From positions 62,001 through 126,000 of the forward strand of contig NZ_JTJB01000036.1 of assembly GCF_000794385.1 (NCBI RefSeq): a stretch of 64,000 bases of DNA. The letters run 5' to 3'. The notes under the pieces were generated by a model, which saw only the letters and a list, made by a program, of their open reading frames with translations, was not told where the DNA came from and ran no database searches. Shown here in pieces: positions 53,606 through 62,435 of the stretch. Every line of letters starts with the position of its first letter. The first letter of the stretch is position 1. The position numbers and the translations under genes were made by a program. Origin of the DNA: Thermus sp. 2.9. Lineage in GTDB: Bacteria > Deinococcota > Deinococci > Deinococcales > Thermaceae.

Positions 53606-55052
53606 AGAGGGCCAGGACGCTCACCACGGGGCGGGGGCTTCCCGAAGAGGGGCTTCGCAACGCTCCCTTCACCCAAAGCTGGGCCGAGCCGCCCCCGTCC
53701 ATCCGAAGGGCGTTCCAGGCCCCGAGGGCGAGGAGGGCCCGGGCCAGGACCCCCGGGGTGGTGGGCTCGGAAACGAGGAGCCAAAGCCTTCCCTCCTTGG
53801 TCCAGGCCACGGCGGCCTGGGGGGCCACGGCCAAGAGGGGCCTCGGGTCTTTAAAGTTCTCCTTGTCCGGGTCAAAGGCGTACCGGCCCTCCTGGAGGAG
53901 GAGGGGCCCCCCTTCCAGGGCGTAGCGGAAGGGGGGGTCCAGCCGCCCGTAAAGGCTCAGGCGGTCCCCCAGCGCCAAGGGGAAGGGCGGGGCCCCTTTG
54001 GGGAAGGTAAGGGCCCAAGCCCCCGGGGGAAGCTCCGCCGGGGCGGGGAGGAGGGCCACCACCCGGTCCTCCCGCACCAGGGCCACCTCCTCCCCTTCCC
54101 GCCCCACGGGGCCCGGCACGGTGTGGGCGGTGTAGCGGGCCCTCGAGGCGTTCACCCCCACCCGCACCCGCTCCCCCTTGGGCCCCGCCACCACCGCCTC
54201 AAAGCGGGGAAGGCCCAGAAAGAAGGCGAAATCGTCCCACATCAGGGCGGCCCGGCCAAAGGGGTAGGCAACCGTGACCCCGTCCTGGACCCAAAGCCCG
54301 ATGGGGGTGGCGGTCTTGGGGTCAAAGTAGCCCCCGTTGAGCACCACCAAGGCCCCCGGGGCCAGGTCCTTGGGGAGGGCCCTTTTCCCCGGGGTGCCTA
54401 CGGGAAGAAGCCTTCCCCTTTCCGCCTCCACCAGGTAAAGCCTGAGGGGCTCCGGGGTGAAGGCCCAGACCTCGCGGTAGCGCACCCCCGGGGCCAAAGC
54501 CTCCTCCACCTCCGGAGCCAGGAGGTAGAGGTCCAAAACGAGGCGGGGCGGGTTTTCCAGGGGAAAAAGCCGATAGCGGAGGAGCTTCCCGGGGGCGGAA
54601 AGGGTTAGCTCGGTACCCTCGGGAAGGAGCCGCACCGAGGCGGAAAGGCCCTGGGGCCAGGGGACCTCCAGGGCTTGGGGCGCCAGGTAGGGAAGGAGGA
54701 GGCGGGCGCTTCCCCGCCCCGTCCCCTCCTTTGGCGCATGGGGGGAGGAGGTGGGAAGGTCCAGGACCAGGCGGAAGGCCCGCCCTTGGTTGCCGAAGCG
54801 CACCCCCACCTCCGGCACCTGGAAGTAGCCCAGGGCCTTTAGGACTTCCAGGGGAAGCCTCTCCCCTTCCGGGGCGGGCCAGTTCCCCAAGGGCTCGGCC
54901 CAGCCCACCCCGGGCACGTACACAAAGCGCTTCCCACTCCCCTCGTACACCCAAGCCCCCCCCTCCTCCCGAAAGGCGAGGCCGAAGACCTGGGCGGGAA
55001 GGCTTTGGCCGAAGGCGAACCCCAAGGCGAGGAAGAGGGCAAAAAGCCTCAT
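53595..55052 (-). CDS. Exported phosphodiester-glycosidase (NAGPA-like) family protein
   Basis: A 485-residue protein with signal peptide (MRLFALFLALGFAFGQSLPA). The C-terminal domain has LVVLNGGYFDPKTATPIGLWVQDG and ALRMDGGGSAQLWVKG, the two hallmark motifs of the NAGPA/DUF2233 fold. The N-terminal part resembles a copper-amine-oxidase-like/AMIN-type wall-binding region. Likely acts in the envelope on sugar phosphodiesters; inferred. Confidence 0.82.
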   Translation of the reverse strand: MRLFALFLALGFAFGQSLPAQVFGLAFREEGGAWVYEGSGKRFVYVPGVGWAEPLGNWPAPEGERLPLEVLKALGYFQVPEVGVRFGNQGRAFRLVLDLPTSSPHAPKEGTGRGSARLLLPYLAPQALEVPWPQGLSASVRLLPEGTELTLSAPGKLLRYRLFPLENPPRLVLDLYLLAPEVEEALAPGVRYREVWAFTPEPLRLYLVEAERGRLLPVGTPGKRALPKDLAPGALVVLNGGYFDPKTATPIGLWVQDGVTVAYPFGRAALMWDDFAFFLGLPRFEAVVAGPKGERVRVGVNASRARYTAHTVPGPVGREGEEVALVREDRVVALLPAPAELPPGAWALTFPKGAPPFPLALGDRLSLYGRLDPPFRYALEGGPLLLQEGRYAFDPDKENFKDPRPLLAVAPQAAVAWTKEGRLWLLVSEPTTPGVLARALLALGAWNALRMDGGGSAQLWVKGALRSPSSGSPRPVVSVLALFAP

Positions 55053-55086
55053 CCCCCCATGAAAGCAAAGCCCGGTGAGAATGGCC

Positions 55087-56517
55087 TTAGCCCTTCACCA
55101 CGATGAGGGGGCGCAGGCGGGCCACCTTCTTGCCGATCCCCGCCCCCTCCACCGCCTCCACCACCAGGGAGACGTCCTTGTAGGCCTCCGGCATCTCCTC
55201 GTCCACCGTGGCCCGGGTGGCGGCCCGCACCAGGATGCCCCGCTCCGCAAGTTCCTTGACGAGGTTGCGCTCCCGGGCCACCCGCTTGGCCTGGTGGCGG
55301 CTCATCTTCCGCCCCGCCCCGTGGCAGCTGGAGCCGAAGGAGACCTCCATGGCCTTGGCCGTGCCCGCCAGGACGTAGGAGTAGCGGCCCATGTCCCCCG
55401 GCACCAAAACGGGCTGGCCCACCCGGCGGTACTCCGGGGGGATCTCGGGGTTGCCGGGGCCAAAGGCCCGGGTGGCCCCCTTGCGGTGGACGAGAACCCG
55501 CCGCCCCTTGTGCTCCTCAAACTTGGCGTTGTTGTGGGCGAGGTCGTAAAGCACCCTCAGGCCATGGTCCCGGGGCGCGTAGCCCACCGCCTCAAAGGCC
55601 TCCCGCACGAAGTGGGCGATGAGCTGGCGGTTGGCGAAGGCGAAGTTGGCGGCGGCGGCCATGGCCTGGAGGTAGTCCTGGCCCTCGGGGCTCTGGATGG
55701 GGGCCGCCGCCAGCTGCTTGTCCACCAGCTCAATCCCGTAGCGGGGGGCCACCTTGAGGAAGCGCTCCACGTAGTCCTGGCAGACCTGGTGGCCCAGGCC
55801 CCGGCTTCCCGTGTGGATGAGGACGGTGATCTGGCCCCTAAAAAGCCCGTAGGCCTCCGCGGCCTCGAGGTCGTACACCTCGTCCACGTACTGCACCTCC
55901 AGGAAGTGGTTGCCGCTTCCCAAGGTGCCGATCTGGGGGGCTCCCCGCTCAAAGGCCCTTTCCGAGACCTTGTCGGGGTTGGCCCAAGGGAGGCGGCCCT
56001 CGGACTCCATGAAGCGCACGTCCTCGGGGTAGCCATAACCCCGCTTCACCAGCCACCCCGCCCCCTCCTTGAGGATTTCCTTGAGCTCGCGCTTGCTGAA
56101 GCGCACGTCCCGCCGCTCGCTCCCCACCCCCGAGGGGATGAGGCGGTAAAGGGCGTCAGCGAGCTCCCGCTGGCGGGGGAGGAGGTCTTGTAAAGTAAGA
56201 TGAGAAACTAAGAGACGGACCCCACAATTTATATCAAAACCAACTCCACCCGGGCTCACCACCCCGCCCTCCTCCGGGTCAAAGGCCGCCACCCCGCCGA
56301 TGGGAAAGCCATACCCCCAGTGAATGTCGGGCATGGCCAGGGCCGGCTCCACGATGCCGGGCAAGGTGGCCACGTTCATGAGCTGTTGCAAGGAGGCGAA
56401 GTTTTCCGCCTCCAGGTCCTTCAGGATCTCCTCCGAGGCGAAGAAGACGGCGTCCACCCGCATCTTGCCCTGCTTGGGAATGCGGTAGGTGTAGGGGGCG
56501 ATTTTCTCAAAGTGCAT
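55087..56517 (-). CDS. rtcB: RNA 3'-phosphate/5'-OH ligase RtcB
   Basis: A 476-residue tRNA/RNA repair ligase. Metal and GMP sites: GVGFDINCGVR, GTLGSGNHFLEVQ, HTGSRGLGHQV, VLYDLAHNNAKFEEH, HRKGATRAFGPG and SSCHGAGRKMSR with the guanylylated His. Twenty-one consecutive codons covering the DINCGVR motif (about 56194-56256) use mainly A/T third bases, unlike all of the rest of the gene. Start ATG 56517 follows GGAGGGCGCT; the longer open frame is ignored. Confidence 0.95.
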   Translation of the reverse strand: MHFEKIAPYTYRIPKQGKMRVDAVFFASEEILKDLEAENFASLQQLMNVATLPGIVEPALAMPDIHWGYGFPIGGVAAFDPEEGGVVSPGGVGFDINCGVRLLVSHLTLQDLLPRQRELADALYRLIPSGVGSERRDVRFSKRELKEILKEGAGWLVKRGYGYPEDVRFMESEGRLPWANPDKVSERAFERGAPQIGTLGSGNHFLEVQYVDEVYDLEAAEAYGLFRGQITVLIHTGSRGLGHQVCQDYVERFLKVAPRYGIELVDKQLAAAPIQSPEGQDYLQAMAAAANFAFANRQLIAHFVREAFEAVGYAPRDHGLRVLYDLAHNNAKFEEHKGRRVLVHRKGATRAFGPGNPEIPPEYRRVGQPVLVPGDMGRYSYVLAGTAKAMEVSFGSSCHGAGRKMSRHQAKRVARERNLVKELAERGILVRAATRATVDEEMPEAYKDVSLVVEAVEGAGIGKKVARLRPLIVVKG

Positions 56518-56569
56518 AGCGCCCTCCCAAAACAAAACCGCCGGGCTCTTGGGGCCCGGGCTCACCTTC

Positions 56570-56614
56570 AAGCTACCGCCATATGCGGTATGCGTCAAGG
56601 ATATGCGGTAAAAT
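56570..56614. promoter_or_regulatory. Divergent rtcB / PP2C promoters with a direct repeat
   Basis: rtcB (minus): TTGACG, 17-bp spacer, TAGCTT (56570-56598). PP2C (plus): TAAAAT (56609-56614) 6 nt before its GTG. Direct repeats ATATGCGGTA at 56581-56590 and 56601-56610, 20 bp apart or two helical turns, lie in the rtcB spacer and over the PP2C -10. Confidence 0.6.
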
Positions 56615-56620
56615 CCCCCC

Positions 56621-57550
56621 GTGCCGGAGCTCTCCTTCGCCCTGGAAACCCACCCCGGCCGCAAGCGCCCCAAGAACGAGGACGCCGTGGGCCACGCCCT
56701 CACCCCTTGGGGCGGCGTGTTCGTGGTGGCGGACGGGATGGGGGGGCACCGCACGGGGGAGGTGGCGGCCAGGCTGGCGGTGGACACCATCCTGGAACAC
56801 CTGAAGGACAAGGAGCCCTCCCCCAAAGCCCTCCTCGAGGCCTTTGAACGGGCCAACGAGCGCATCTTCCAGGAGGCGCAGCGCCCGGAGAACCGGGGCA
56901 TGGGGACCACCGCCACCTCCTTGGTCCTGGACCTCCCCTACGCCCTCATCGCCCACGTGGGGGACTCGAGGGCCTACCTCCTCCGCCAAGGGGAGCTTTC
57001 CCTCCTCACCGAGGACCACTCCTGGGTGGCGGAACGGGTGCGCCAGGGCCTCCTCACCCCCGAGGAGGCCCGGACCCACCGCTGGCGCAACGTGATCACC
57101 AACGCCCTGGGCTCCTTCCCCCAGGCCCGGGTGGACCTCCTGGGCCTCAAGCTGGAACCAGGTGATGCGTTTCTCCTCTGCACCGACGGGCTTTCCGGGG
57201 TGCTGGACGAGCGCACCCTAAAGGAAGTCCTGAAAACCTTCCCCCCCGAGGAGGCCGCCCGGCGCCTGGTGGCCCTGGCCAACGAGTGGGGCGGCCCCGA
57301 CAACGTGAGCGCCATCGTGGTGCGGGTGCCGGAGGAATTGCCCAGCGGCAACCGCCCCTACGCCCTGCCCCTGGAGGCCGCCCGAGGCGCCCCGGTGCGG
57401 CTGAAGCTGGGGGAGGAGCCCGACGCGCTCCCCACCCAGGTGATGGAACCGCCCAAGCGCCCCCGCATCGGCTGGCGGGACGTGCTCCTCATCGCCCTTT
57501 GGATCCTGGTGGTGGGCTACATCCTCCTGGGCTACTTCAAAGGCCCCTGA
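56621..57550 (+). CDS. PP2C-type Ser/Thr protein phosphatase with membrane anchor
   Basis: A 309-residue protein: HPGRKRPKNEDAVGHAL, VFVVADGMGGHRTGEVAARLAV, ALIAHVGDSRAYLLR, EDHSWVAERV, FLLCTDGLSGVLDE and GGPDNVSAIVVRV are all PP2C motifs with the Asp metal ligands. A juxtamembrane stretch and a single C-terminal membrane helix (DVLLIALWILVVGYILLGYF) place the catalytic domain inside. GTG start, leaderless. Confidence 0.92.
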   Translation: MPELSFALETHPGRKRPKNEDAVGHALTPWGGVFVVADGMGGHRTGEVAARLAVDTILEHLKDKEPSPKALLEAFERANERIFQEAQRPENRGMGTTATSLVLDLPYALIAHVGDSRAYLLRQGELSLLTEDHSWVAERVRQGLLTPEEARTHRWRNVITNALGSFPQARVDLLGLKLEPGDAFLLCTDGLSGVLDERTLKEVLKTFPPEEAARRLVALANEWGGPDNVSAIVVRVPEELPSGNRPYALPLEAARGAPVRLKLGEEPDALPTQVMEPPKRPRIGWRDVLLIALWILVVGYILLGYFKGP

Positions 57551-57573
57551 GGACCTGCTAGACTCCTAAGGGT

Positions 57574-57987
57574 ATGGAGCGCACCTTCGTCATGGTCAAA
57601 CCCGACGGCTTCCGGCGCGGCCTGGTGGGGGAGATCCTCGCCCGGTTTGAGCGCAAGGGCTTCCGCATCGTGGGGCTAAAGGCCCTCAGACTCTCCCAGG
57701 AACTGGCGGAAAAGCACTACGCCGAACACCGGGAAAAACCCTTTTTTCCCGGCCTGGTGGGCTTCATCACCTCGGGGCCGGTGGTGGCCATGGTCCTGGA
57801 AGGCCCCAACGCCATCGCCGAGGTGCGCAAGATGATGGGGGCCACCCACCCCAAGGACGCCCTCCCGGGCACCATCCGCGGGGACTTCGCCACCACCATT
57901 GACGAAAACGTGATCCACGGCTCCGCCACCCCGGAGGACGCCCAGAGGGAGATCGCCCTCTTCTTCCGCCCCGAGGAGCTCCTCTAG
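57574..57987 (+). CDS. ndk: Nucleoside diphosphate kinase
   Basis: A 137-residue enzyme that balances NTP pools. [21 protein letters not shown], then the active-site His in [20 protein letters not shown]. Size and motif order are standard. Preceded by TAGACT and TAAGGGT. Confidence 0.96.
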   Translation: MERTFVMVKPDGFRRGLVGEILARFERKGFRIVGLKALRLSQELAEKHYAEHREKPFFPGLVGFITSGPVVAMVLEGPNAIAEVRKMMGATHPKDALPGTIRGDFATTIDENVIHGSATPEDAQREIALFFRPEELL

Positions 57988-58532
57988 CCCTCCCCGCCCT
58001 CCGGGGCCTGGGGGAGGCTGGGCGCCCGAAGCCTCTCCCAGGGAAAGTCGTCCAGGGGGTAGAAGCGGTCCGCCTGCTGGGCCAGGCGGTGGGAGGAAAG
58101 GGCGTGGAAGGTGGTGTTCTCCACCTGCTTGCCCATGTCCTGCACCACCCGCACCACCTCGGCGAAGTCCCCATCCCCCGACACCAGCACCGCCACGTCG
58201 TAAGCGTCGGCGTAAGCCAGGCGCAGGATGTCAATGGCGATCTGGATGTCCACCCCCTTTTCCACGAAGCCGTCCGCCCGGCGCTCCAGCCGCCCCAGGC
58301 GCACCGCCACGTAGGGCACCCGCTTCAGGTAGTTGAGGAAGCTCTGGTGGGCCTTGGCCGCGGGGTCTTCCGGGGGAAGGGGGGCGTTGTAGTAGTAGGC
58401 GCGCAGAAGCCGCCTCCCGGCGGTGAGGAGGGTGATGAACTCCACGAAGTTCAGCCGATAGTCCGAGCCCAGGTGCTGCACCAACCCCTTGTAGAGGTTG
58501 GAGCCGTCAATAAATATGGCCACCCTTTCCAT
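57984..58532 (-). CDS. NYN-domain (LabA/DUF88) putative RNase
   Basis: A 182-residue PIN-like protein: [30 protein letters not shown] and [26 protein letters not shown] hold the acidic metal-binding residues. Bacterial members are thought to act on RNA. Overlaps the convergent ndk stop by 4 nt. Confidence 0.88.
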   Translation of the reverse strand: MERVAIFIDGSNLYKGLVQHLGSDYRLNFVEFITLLTAGRRLLRAYYYNAPLPPEDPAAKAHQSFLNYLKRVPYVAVRLGRLERRADGFVEKGVDIQIAIDILRLAYADAYDVAVLVSGDGDFAEVVRVVQDMGKQVENTTFHALSSHRLAQQADRFYPLDDFPWERLRAPSLPQAPEGGEG

Positions 58533-58593
58533 AATCGGCCCGCCCCTTTCCGGGCACCCTCAGTTTAGCCCCGGGGCGTGAGAAAGTTTATAG

Positions 58594-58616
58594 CCCACCG
58601 CTCCATGAGCGGTGGG
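58594..58616. repeat. 10-bp perfect hairpin, possible IS200/IS605-like end
   Basis: CCCACCGCTC and GAGCGGTGGG with a 3-nt loop, next to AAAGTTTATAG. It resembles the subterminal hairpins of IS200/IS605 elements but no tnpA or tnpB fragment is seen beside it. The following 58617-58721 holds no gene that I can recognise. Confidence 0.4.
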
Positions 58617-58721
58617 GGAGGCATACCAGCTTCGGCTTAGCCCTTTCGGGCGAGACCATCCTATCATGGATTTCTCAAAATGTGCAAGATTCTGTAGTCG
58701 GTCAAGACATTCCTTCGTGTG

Positions 58722-59102
58722 CTACCTCAAATCCCCACCCCTGCCATCCTGAGAAGGATCCGGCTCCGGATGAGGTTGTGAGCTAAGGTCACGCGATAGC
58801 GTACCTTGCGGATGAGGTTCACCCCCGCCAAAAGACCCCAAAAGGACCTGACCCCTACCCGAGGAAGCCCCAAAGAGCGCACCATCACGCTGAAGCGGGT
58901 TTCTATCCAGTTCCTCACCTCCCGGACCCAGCGAAACCCCCGGTCCCCCAGGACGGCGGGAAGCCCAAGCAAAAGCGCTTCCCCCCAAGTCTCCCCGAGC
59001 GTTGCCGGGCGGGAGGCCAAAGGGGAAAAACAGGCCTTTGGCCAGGGAGATGGGTTTGAGGTCCACCACCTGGGTCACGGGCGAAGCCCGTAGATTGCGC
59101 AA
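58722..59102 (-). pseudogene. DDE transposase C-terminal remnant
   Basis: Two overlapping frames together read LRASPVTQVVDLKPISLAKG, then LLGLPAVLGDRGFRWVREVRNWIETRFSVMVRSLGL and FWGLLAGVNLIRKVRYRV. 'GDRGF...R..IE..FS....LG' is a typical end of IS4/IS5/IS982-like transposases. N-terminus missing, one frameshift in the middle. Confidence 0.6.
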
Positions 59103-59171
59103 GCCTTCTCCCCCGGCGAAGGTTTGGGCGGGTAGCGTAGCGTATTTTGTGGGTTAATCTGGAGGTGTCCG

Positions 59172-59709
59172 ATGACCCAAGAGAAGCTCCAGCGGTTGAC
59201 CAAGGAGGAGATCCGCCGGCGCACTCGGTAAGGGGTGAAAGCGGTCCGTGAGCGGGCGCTGGAGGAGGAGATGACCGAGCACCTGGCCGCCGGCTACCAG
59301 GAGCGCACATCCAGCCGGCGGGTGGAGAAGGGAAGGAGGCGTGGAGGAACCTTCTGAAGGGTTTGGTGGAGCGGGGGCTTCGGGGGATGAAGGTGGTGAT
59401 TTCCGACGACCACCCATCCATCCGTGGGGCGGTGATGGCGGAGCTACCTGGGGCGAGGTGGCGGCGCTTGGCGTGCGACGTGTTGGCCCATGTACTGGGC
59501 GGATCAAGCGCGCGAACGTGCGGGAGCGGCTATTCAGGGAGGTGAAGCGGAGGACCGGGGTGGTGGGGGTGTTTCCGAGCGAGAGGAGCCTGGGCAACCT
59601 GGCCACGGTGGTGATGCTGAGGGCGAGGGAGGACTGGGCGTTCAGGCGCTACAGGGACATGGGCCCCCTCTGGGCCGTGGAGGAGAAACCCACAAAAAAG
59701 GCTACTTGA
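59172..59709 (+). pseudogene. IS256-family transposase relic 1
   Basis: Scrambled fragments in several frames: MTQEKLQRLTKEEIRRRTR then a stop; LVERGLRGMKVVISDDHPSIRGAVMAELPG (DDE core); IKRANVRERLFREVKRRTGVVGVFPSERSLGNLATVVML near the end. Internal deletions removed much of the middle. Not closely related to the intact copy at 21290. Confidence 0.7.
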
Positions 59710-59911
59710 CCAACCGGGAAGCTTTCCTCTGGGAAAACGGCGGCGGCAAGAACGGCTACTACCTAAGGAAGTTCTTGATCGCCCTTACAGAACAGATGGG
59801 TTACCCAAGGGTTGCGGGGCTTCGCTGAAGTAGAGGGAGTGCTGGGGAGGATGCTTTGGGAGCGGTGTGCTCCCCGTACGCAGATTCCTACACACAACAC
59901 CTAACTCGACC
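59704..59911 (+). pseudogene. IS256-family element relic 2 (relative of the intact copy)
   Basis: REAFLWENGGGKNGYYLRK corresponds to the N-terminal part of the intact transposase; a deletion then joins it to GVLGRMLWERCAPRTQ... near its C-terminus. The right end keeps an inverted repeat ending CTCGACC at 59911, recognisably related to the GGTCGTGT repeat of the intact IS. Confidence 0.65.
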
Positions 59912-59940
59912 GGCCAAATCCCTTATCGCCATAAAAGGGC

Positions 59941-59968
59941 CTCCCCGCCTCACTATCAAGGCGGGGAG
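59941..59968. terminator. Bidirectional-looking terminator at tRNA-Val
   Basis: Stem CTCCCCGCCT/AGGCGGGGAG, 8-nt loop. Plus side is followed by TTTTGCC, minus side by GCCCTTTTAT. On the minus strand it stands 17 nt after the tRNA-Val gene. Confidence 0.75.
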
Positions 59969-59984
59969 TTTTGCCTTTCCATCG

Positions 59985-60059
59985 TGGTGGGCGGCGTAGG
60001 ACTTGAACCTACGACCTCTCGCGTGTGAGGCGAGCGCTCTTCCGCTGAGCTAGCCGCCC
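59985..60059 (-). tRNA. tRNA-Val (CAC)
   Basis: A 75-nt minus-strand cloverleaf: acceptor GGGCGGC/GCCGCCC with discriminator A and encoded CCA, T-loop TTCAAGT, anticodon loop CTCACAC giving CAC (codon GUG). Confidence 0.95.
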
Positions 60060-60071
60060 TCAGCCTTTTGA

Positions 60072-60101
60072 AGGTTAGCACGGGCCGGGAAAGCCTGTCA
60101 A
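60072..60101 (-). promoter_or_regulatory. Promoter of tRNA-Val
   Basis: Minus strand TTGACA (60096-60101), 18-bp spacer, TAACCT (60072-60077), about 12 nt before the mature tRNA start. Confidence 0.65.
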
Positions 60102-60117
60102 GCAAAGGGGGGCTTGC

Positions 60118-60768
60118 CTAGTAAATCGCCTTGTACCCCGGCGGAGGGGGGAGGAGGGAAAAGAGAACCCTGAGGCCATAAGCCAAAAGCTCCAAGAACA
60201 CCCGCACCATCGCCGTCTTGGGCTTCCTTTCCGCCAAATACCCACCCCTAAGCCCCGTCTTCATCCCCCGCTCCCACCGCACCAGGGCCAGGAGCCGGCT
60301 ATGCCCCCGCACCCGCCGCACCTCCTCCCCCCTGCGGTACCGCAGTACCTGGTCCTTGCTCCAGTAGCTCAGGCCGGTGGTGTCCATGAGGTAAAGGGGG
60401 GGTCGGGGTCTTGGGGTGCGAGGTGGGCCTCCACCTCCTGGGCCAGGCGGTGGAGGAGGTCCTCCAGGAGGCTTGGGTCCAGGTGGTGGAGGGCGTAGCG
60501 GGCCAGGGACGGGTGGGAGGGGAAGGGGTCTTCCATCAGGTCTTGGATACGGCTTCGGTTTTCCGGTAGGTGAGCTTGTAGAAGGCGCGGGTCACGCGAA
60601 GCGTAACTTGCCTAGGAGGAGGGCGAGGTAGAGGGCGTGGGAGTAGCGCCAGGGTCTCCCCCTTCGGCCCGTGGGGGTGGGAGGGGCCACCTCCTGGGCG
60701 AGGCGGAGGCAGTGGGTGAGGACCTCTTTGGGGCTCGGTTCTCGCCGGGGAAAGCCGCGCTTGCCCAT
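60118..60768 (-). pseudogene. Transposase relic (IS4/IS5-like)
   Basis: Starts MGKRGFPRREPSPKEVLTHCL and continues RRGRPWRYSHALYLALLLGKLRF before a stop; further on, in another frame, DDP-rich helix text and then MDTTGLSYWSKDQVLRYRRGEE, KTGLRGGYLAERKPKTAMVRVF. 'MDTTGL' is the first DDE Asp region. At least two frame changes, so inactive. Confidence 0.6.
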
Positions 60769-60870
60769 GGGGTTAGGATGCATAGACCTAACGGATTTTG
60801 CAAGGCAAGCCCAGCAAAGGGCTTGACCATGCCCTGACAAAGGGGAGGCTAGACTGAAGGCGTTGCCACG

Positions 60871-61533
60871 GTGCTCCTGGTGGAGGACGAGCCGGCGGTG
60901 CGGCTTGGGGTTCGCCTCGCCTTGGAGCGGGCCGGGCACCGGGTCCTCGAGGCGGAAAGCGCCCAGGGGGCTTGGCCCCTCCTCAAGGAGGCGGAGGCGG
61001 TGATCCTAGACTGGATGCTCCCCGACGAACCCGGGATCAAGCTCCTAGAAAGGATGCGGCAGGGCCCTTTCCCCGAGCTTCCCGTCCTCCTCCTCACCGC
61101 CCGGGCCGAGGTGCGGGACCGGGTGGAGGGCCTGAGCCGGGGGGCGGACGATTATCTGGCCAAACCCTTCGCCACGGAGGAGCTTCTGGCCCGCCTCGAG
61201 GCCCTGTTGCGCCGGGCGGGAAAGCGCAAGCTCCTCAGGCGGGGCCCCCTCCTCCTGGACCTGGAGCGCATGGAGGCGAGCCTGGGGGGCAGGCCCCTCC
61301 CCCTCACCCGGCGGGAGTTCGCCCTCTTGGCCTTCTTGGCCCAGCGCCCGGGCCGGGTCTACACCCGGGAGGAGCTCCTGGAGGCGGTCTGGGGCCAAGA
61401 CTACCTCGGCACCCCCAGGACCGTGGACCAGCACGTGCTGCAACTCCGGGAAAAGCTCGGGGAAGACCCCAAAGCGCCCCGCTTTTTGGAAACGGTGCGG
61501 GGCATAGGCTACCGCTTCCGGGAGGCGGGGTGA
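60871..61533 (+). CDS. phoB: PhoB/OmpR-family response regulator
   Basis: A 220-residue regulator. Receiver: LLVEDEPAVRLGVRLALE (acidic pair), LDWMLPDEPG (phospho-Asp), LLLTARAEVRDRV (Thr/Ala) and DDYLAKPF (Lys). Winged-helix effector: LTRREFALLAFLAQRPGRVYTREELLEAVWG and RTVDQHVLQLREKLG. The first recognised start is GTG 60871; TAGACT at 60850-60855 would suggest a start near 60862, but that codon is GTT. Phosphate control is inferred from the adjacent phoU. Confidence 0.85.
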   Translation: MLLVEDEPAVRLGVRLALERAGHRVLEAESAQGAWPLLKEAEAVILDWMLPDEPGIKLLERMRQGPFPELPVLLLTARAEVRDRVEGLSRGADDYLAKPFATEELLARLEALLRRAGKRKLLRRGPLLLDLERMEASLGGRPLPLTRREFALLAFLAQRPGRVYTREELLEAVWGQDYLGTPRTVDQHVLQLREKLGEDPKAPRFLETVRGIGYRFREAG

Positions 61534-62420
61534 AGGAGCTTCTGGCCGCCTGGGAGGAGGCCCTGGAGGGGCTGGTCCTCCACCGCAACCGGGAGGTGGT
61601 CTACCTGAACCCCAAGGCGGAGGAGCTCCTGGAGGTGAGCCGGGACAAGGTGGTGGGCCGTCCCCTCCTCCTGGCCCTGCGGGACCACCGCCTCGAGGCC
61701 CTGGCCCTCCACGGGGGGGAAAGAACCTTAGAGGTGCGGGGCCGCCTCCTTCGGGCCAAGGCCCTTCCGGGGAGGCTCTACCTCCTGGACGAAACCGAGG
61801 TGAGGCGGCGGCTAGAGGCCTTGGAGGAGGCCACCCTCACCCTGGCCCACGAGCTCAGGACCCCCCTGGCGGGGATGGGCCCCCTCCTGGAGGCCCTGAC
61901 CCCCAGGACCCGGCAGGAAAAAGAGGTCCTGGACCTCCTTAAAGGGGAGGTGGCCCGCTTGGGCCGCCTGGCGCAAAGCCTTTCCTTCACCCAGCCCGGC
62001 CCCAAGCGAACCTTTCCCCTGGAGGAGCTCTGGCCCCGCCTGGAAAGGCTCCTTCAGGAAAGGCTTCGGGGAAGGCGGGTGGAGGTCCACCTCCCCTACA
62101 CCGTCCACACCGACCCCGACGCCCTCTTCCAGATCCTCCTGAACCTTCTGGAGAATGCCCTCAAGTACGGCCAAGACCCCATCCACCTCTGCGCGCGGGT
62201 GGAAGACGGCCACCTCCACCTGGAGGTGCGGGACCAAGGCCCTCCCTTACCCGACTACGAGACCCTCTTCCTCCCCGGGCGCCGGGGGTTCCAGGGGGGC
62301 TTGGGGCAGGGGCTTGGCCTTTACCTGGTGCGCCGTCTGGCTCGAGGCCTGGGAGGCGAGGCCTACGCCAAGCGGGAAGGGGCGGAGAACGTTTTCGGCA
62401 TCCGCCTTCCCCTAGACTAA
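61530..62420 (+). CDS. Sensor histidine kinase (PhoR-like, soluble)
   Basis: A 296-residue kinase with a PAS-like start (VLHRNREVVYLNPKAEELLEVSRDKVVGRPL), H-box LAHELRTPLAGM, N-box NLLENALKYG, and a shortened ATP lid (LGQGLGLYLVRRLARGLGG). No membrane helix is present, unlike typical PhoR. GTG overlaps the regulator stop (GTGA). The three-gene order regulator-kinase-phoU supports a phosphate role. Confidence 0.88.
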   Translation: MKELLAAWEEALEGLVLHRNREVVYLNPKAEELLEVSRDKVVGRPLLLALRDHRLEALALHGGERTLEVRGRLLRAKALPGRLYLLDETEVRRRLEALEEATLTLAHELRTPLAGMGPLLEALTPRTRQEKEVLDLLKGEVARLGRLAQSLSFTQPGPKRTFPLEELWPRLERLLQERLRGRRVEVHLPYTVHTDPDALFQILLNLLENALKYGQDPIHLCARVEDGHLHLEVRDQGPPLPDYETLFLPGRRGFQGGLGQGLGLYLVRRLARGLGGEAYAKREGAENVFGIRLPLD

Positions 62421-62435
62421 AGCAAGGAGGAACCC

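Noticed and set aside
58594-58616. Complete IS200/IS605 element
   Set aside because: Only one hairpin is seen, with no tnpA/tnpB frame nearby; kept as a repeat only.
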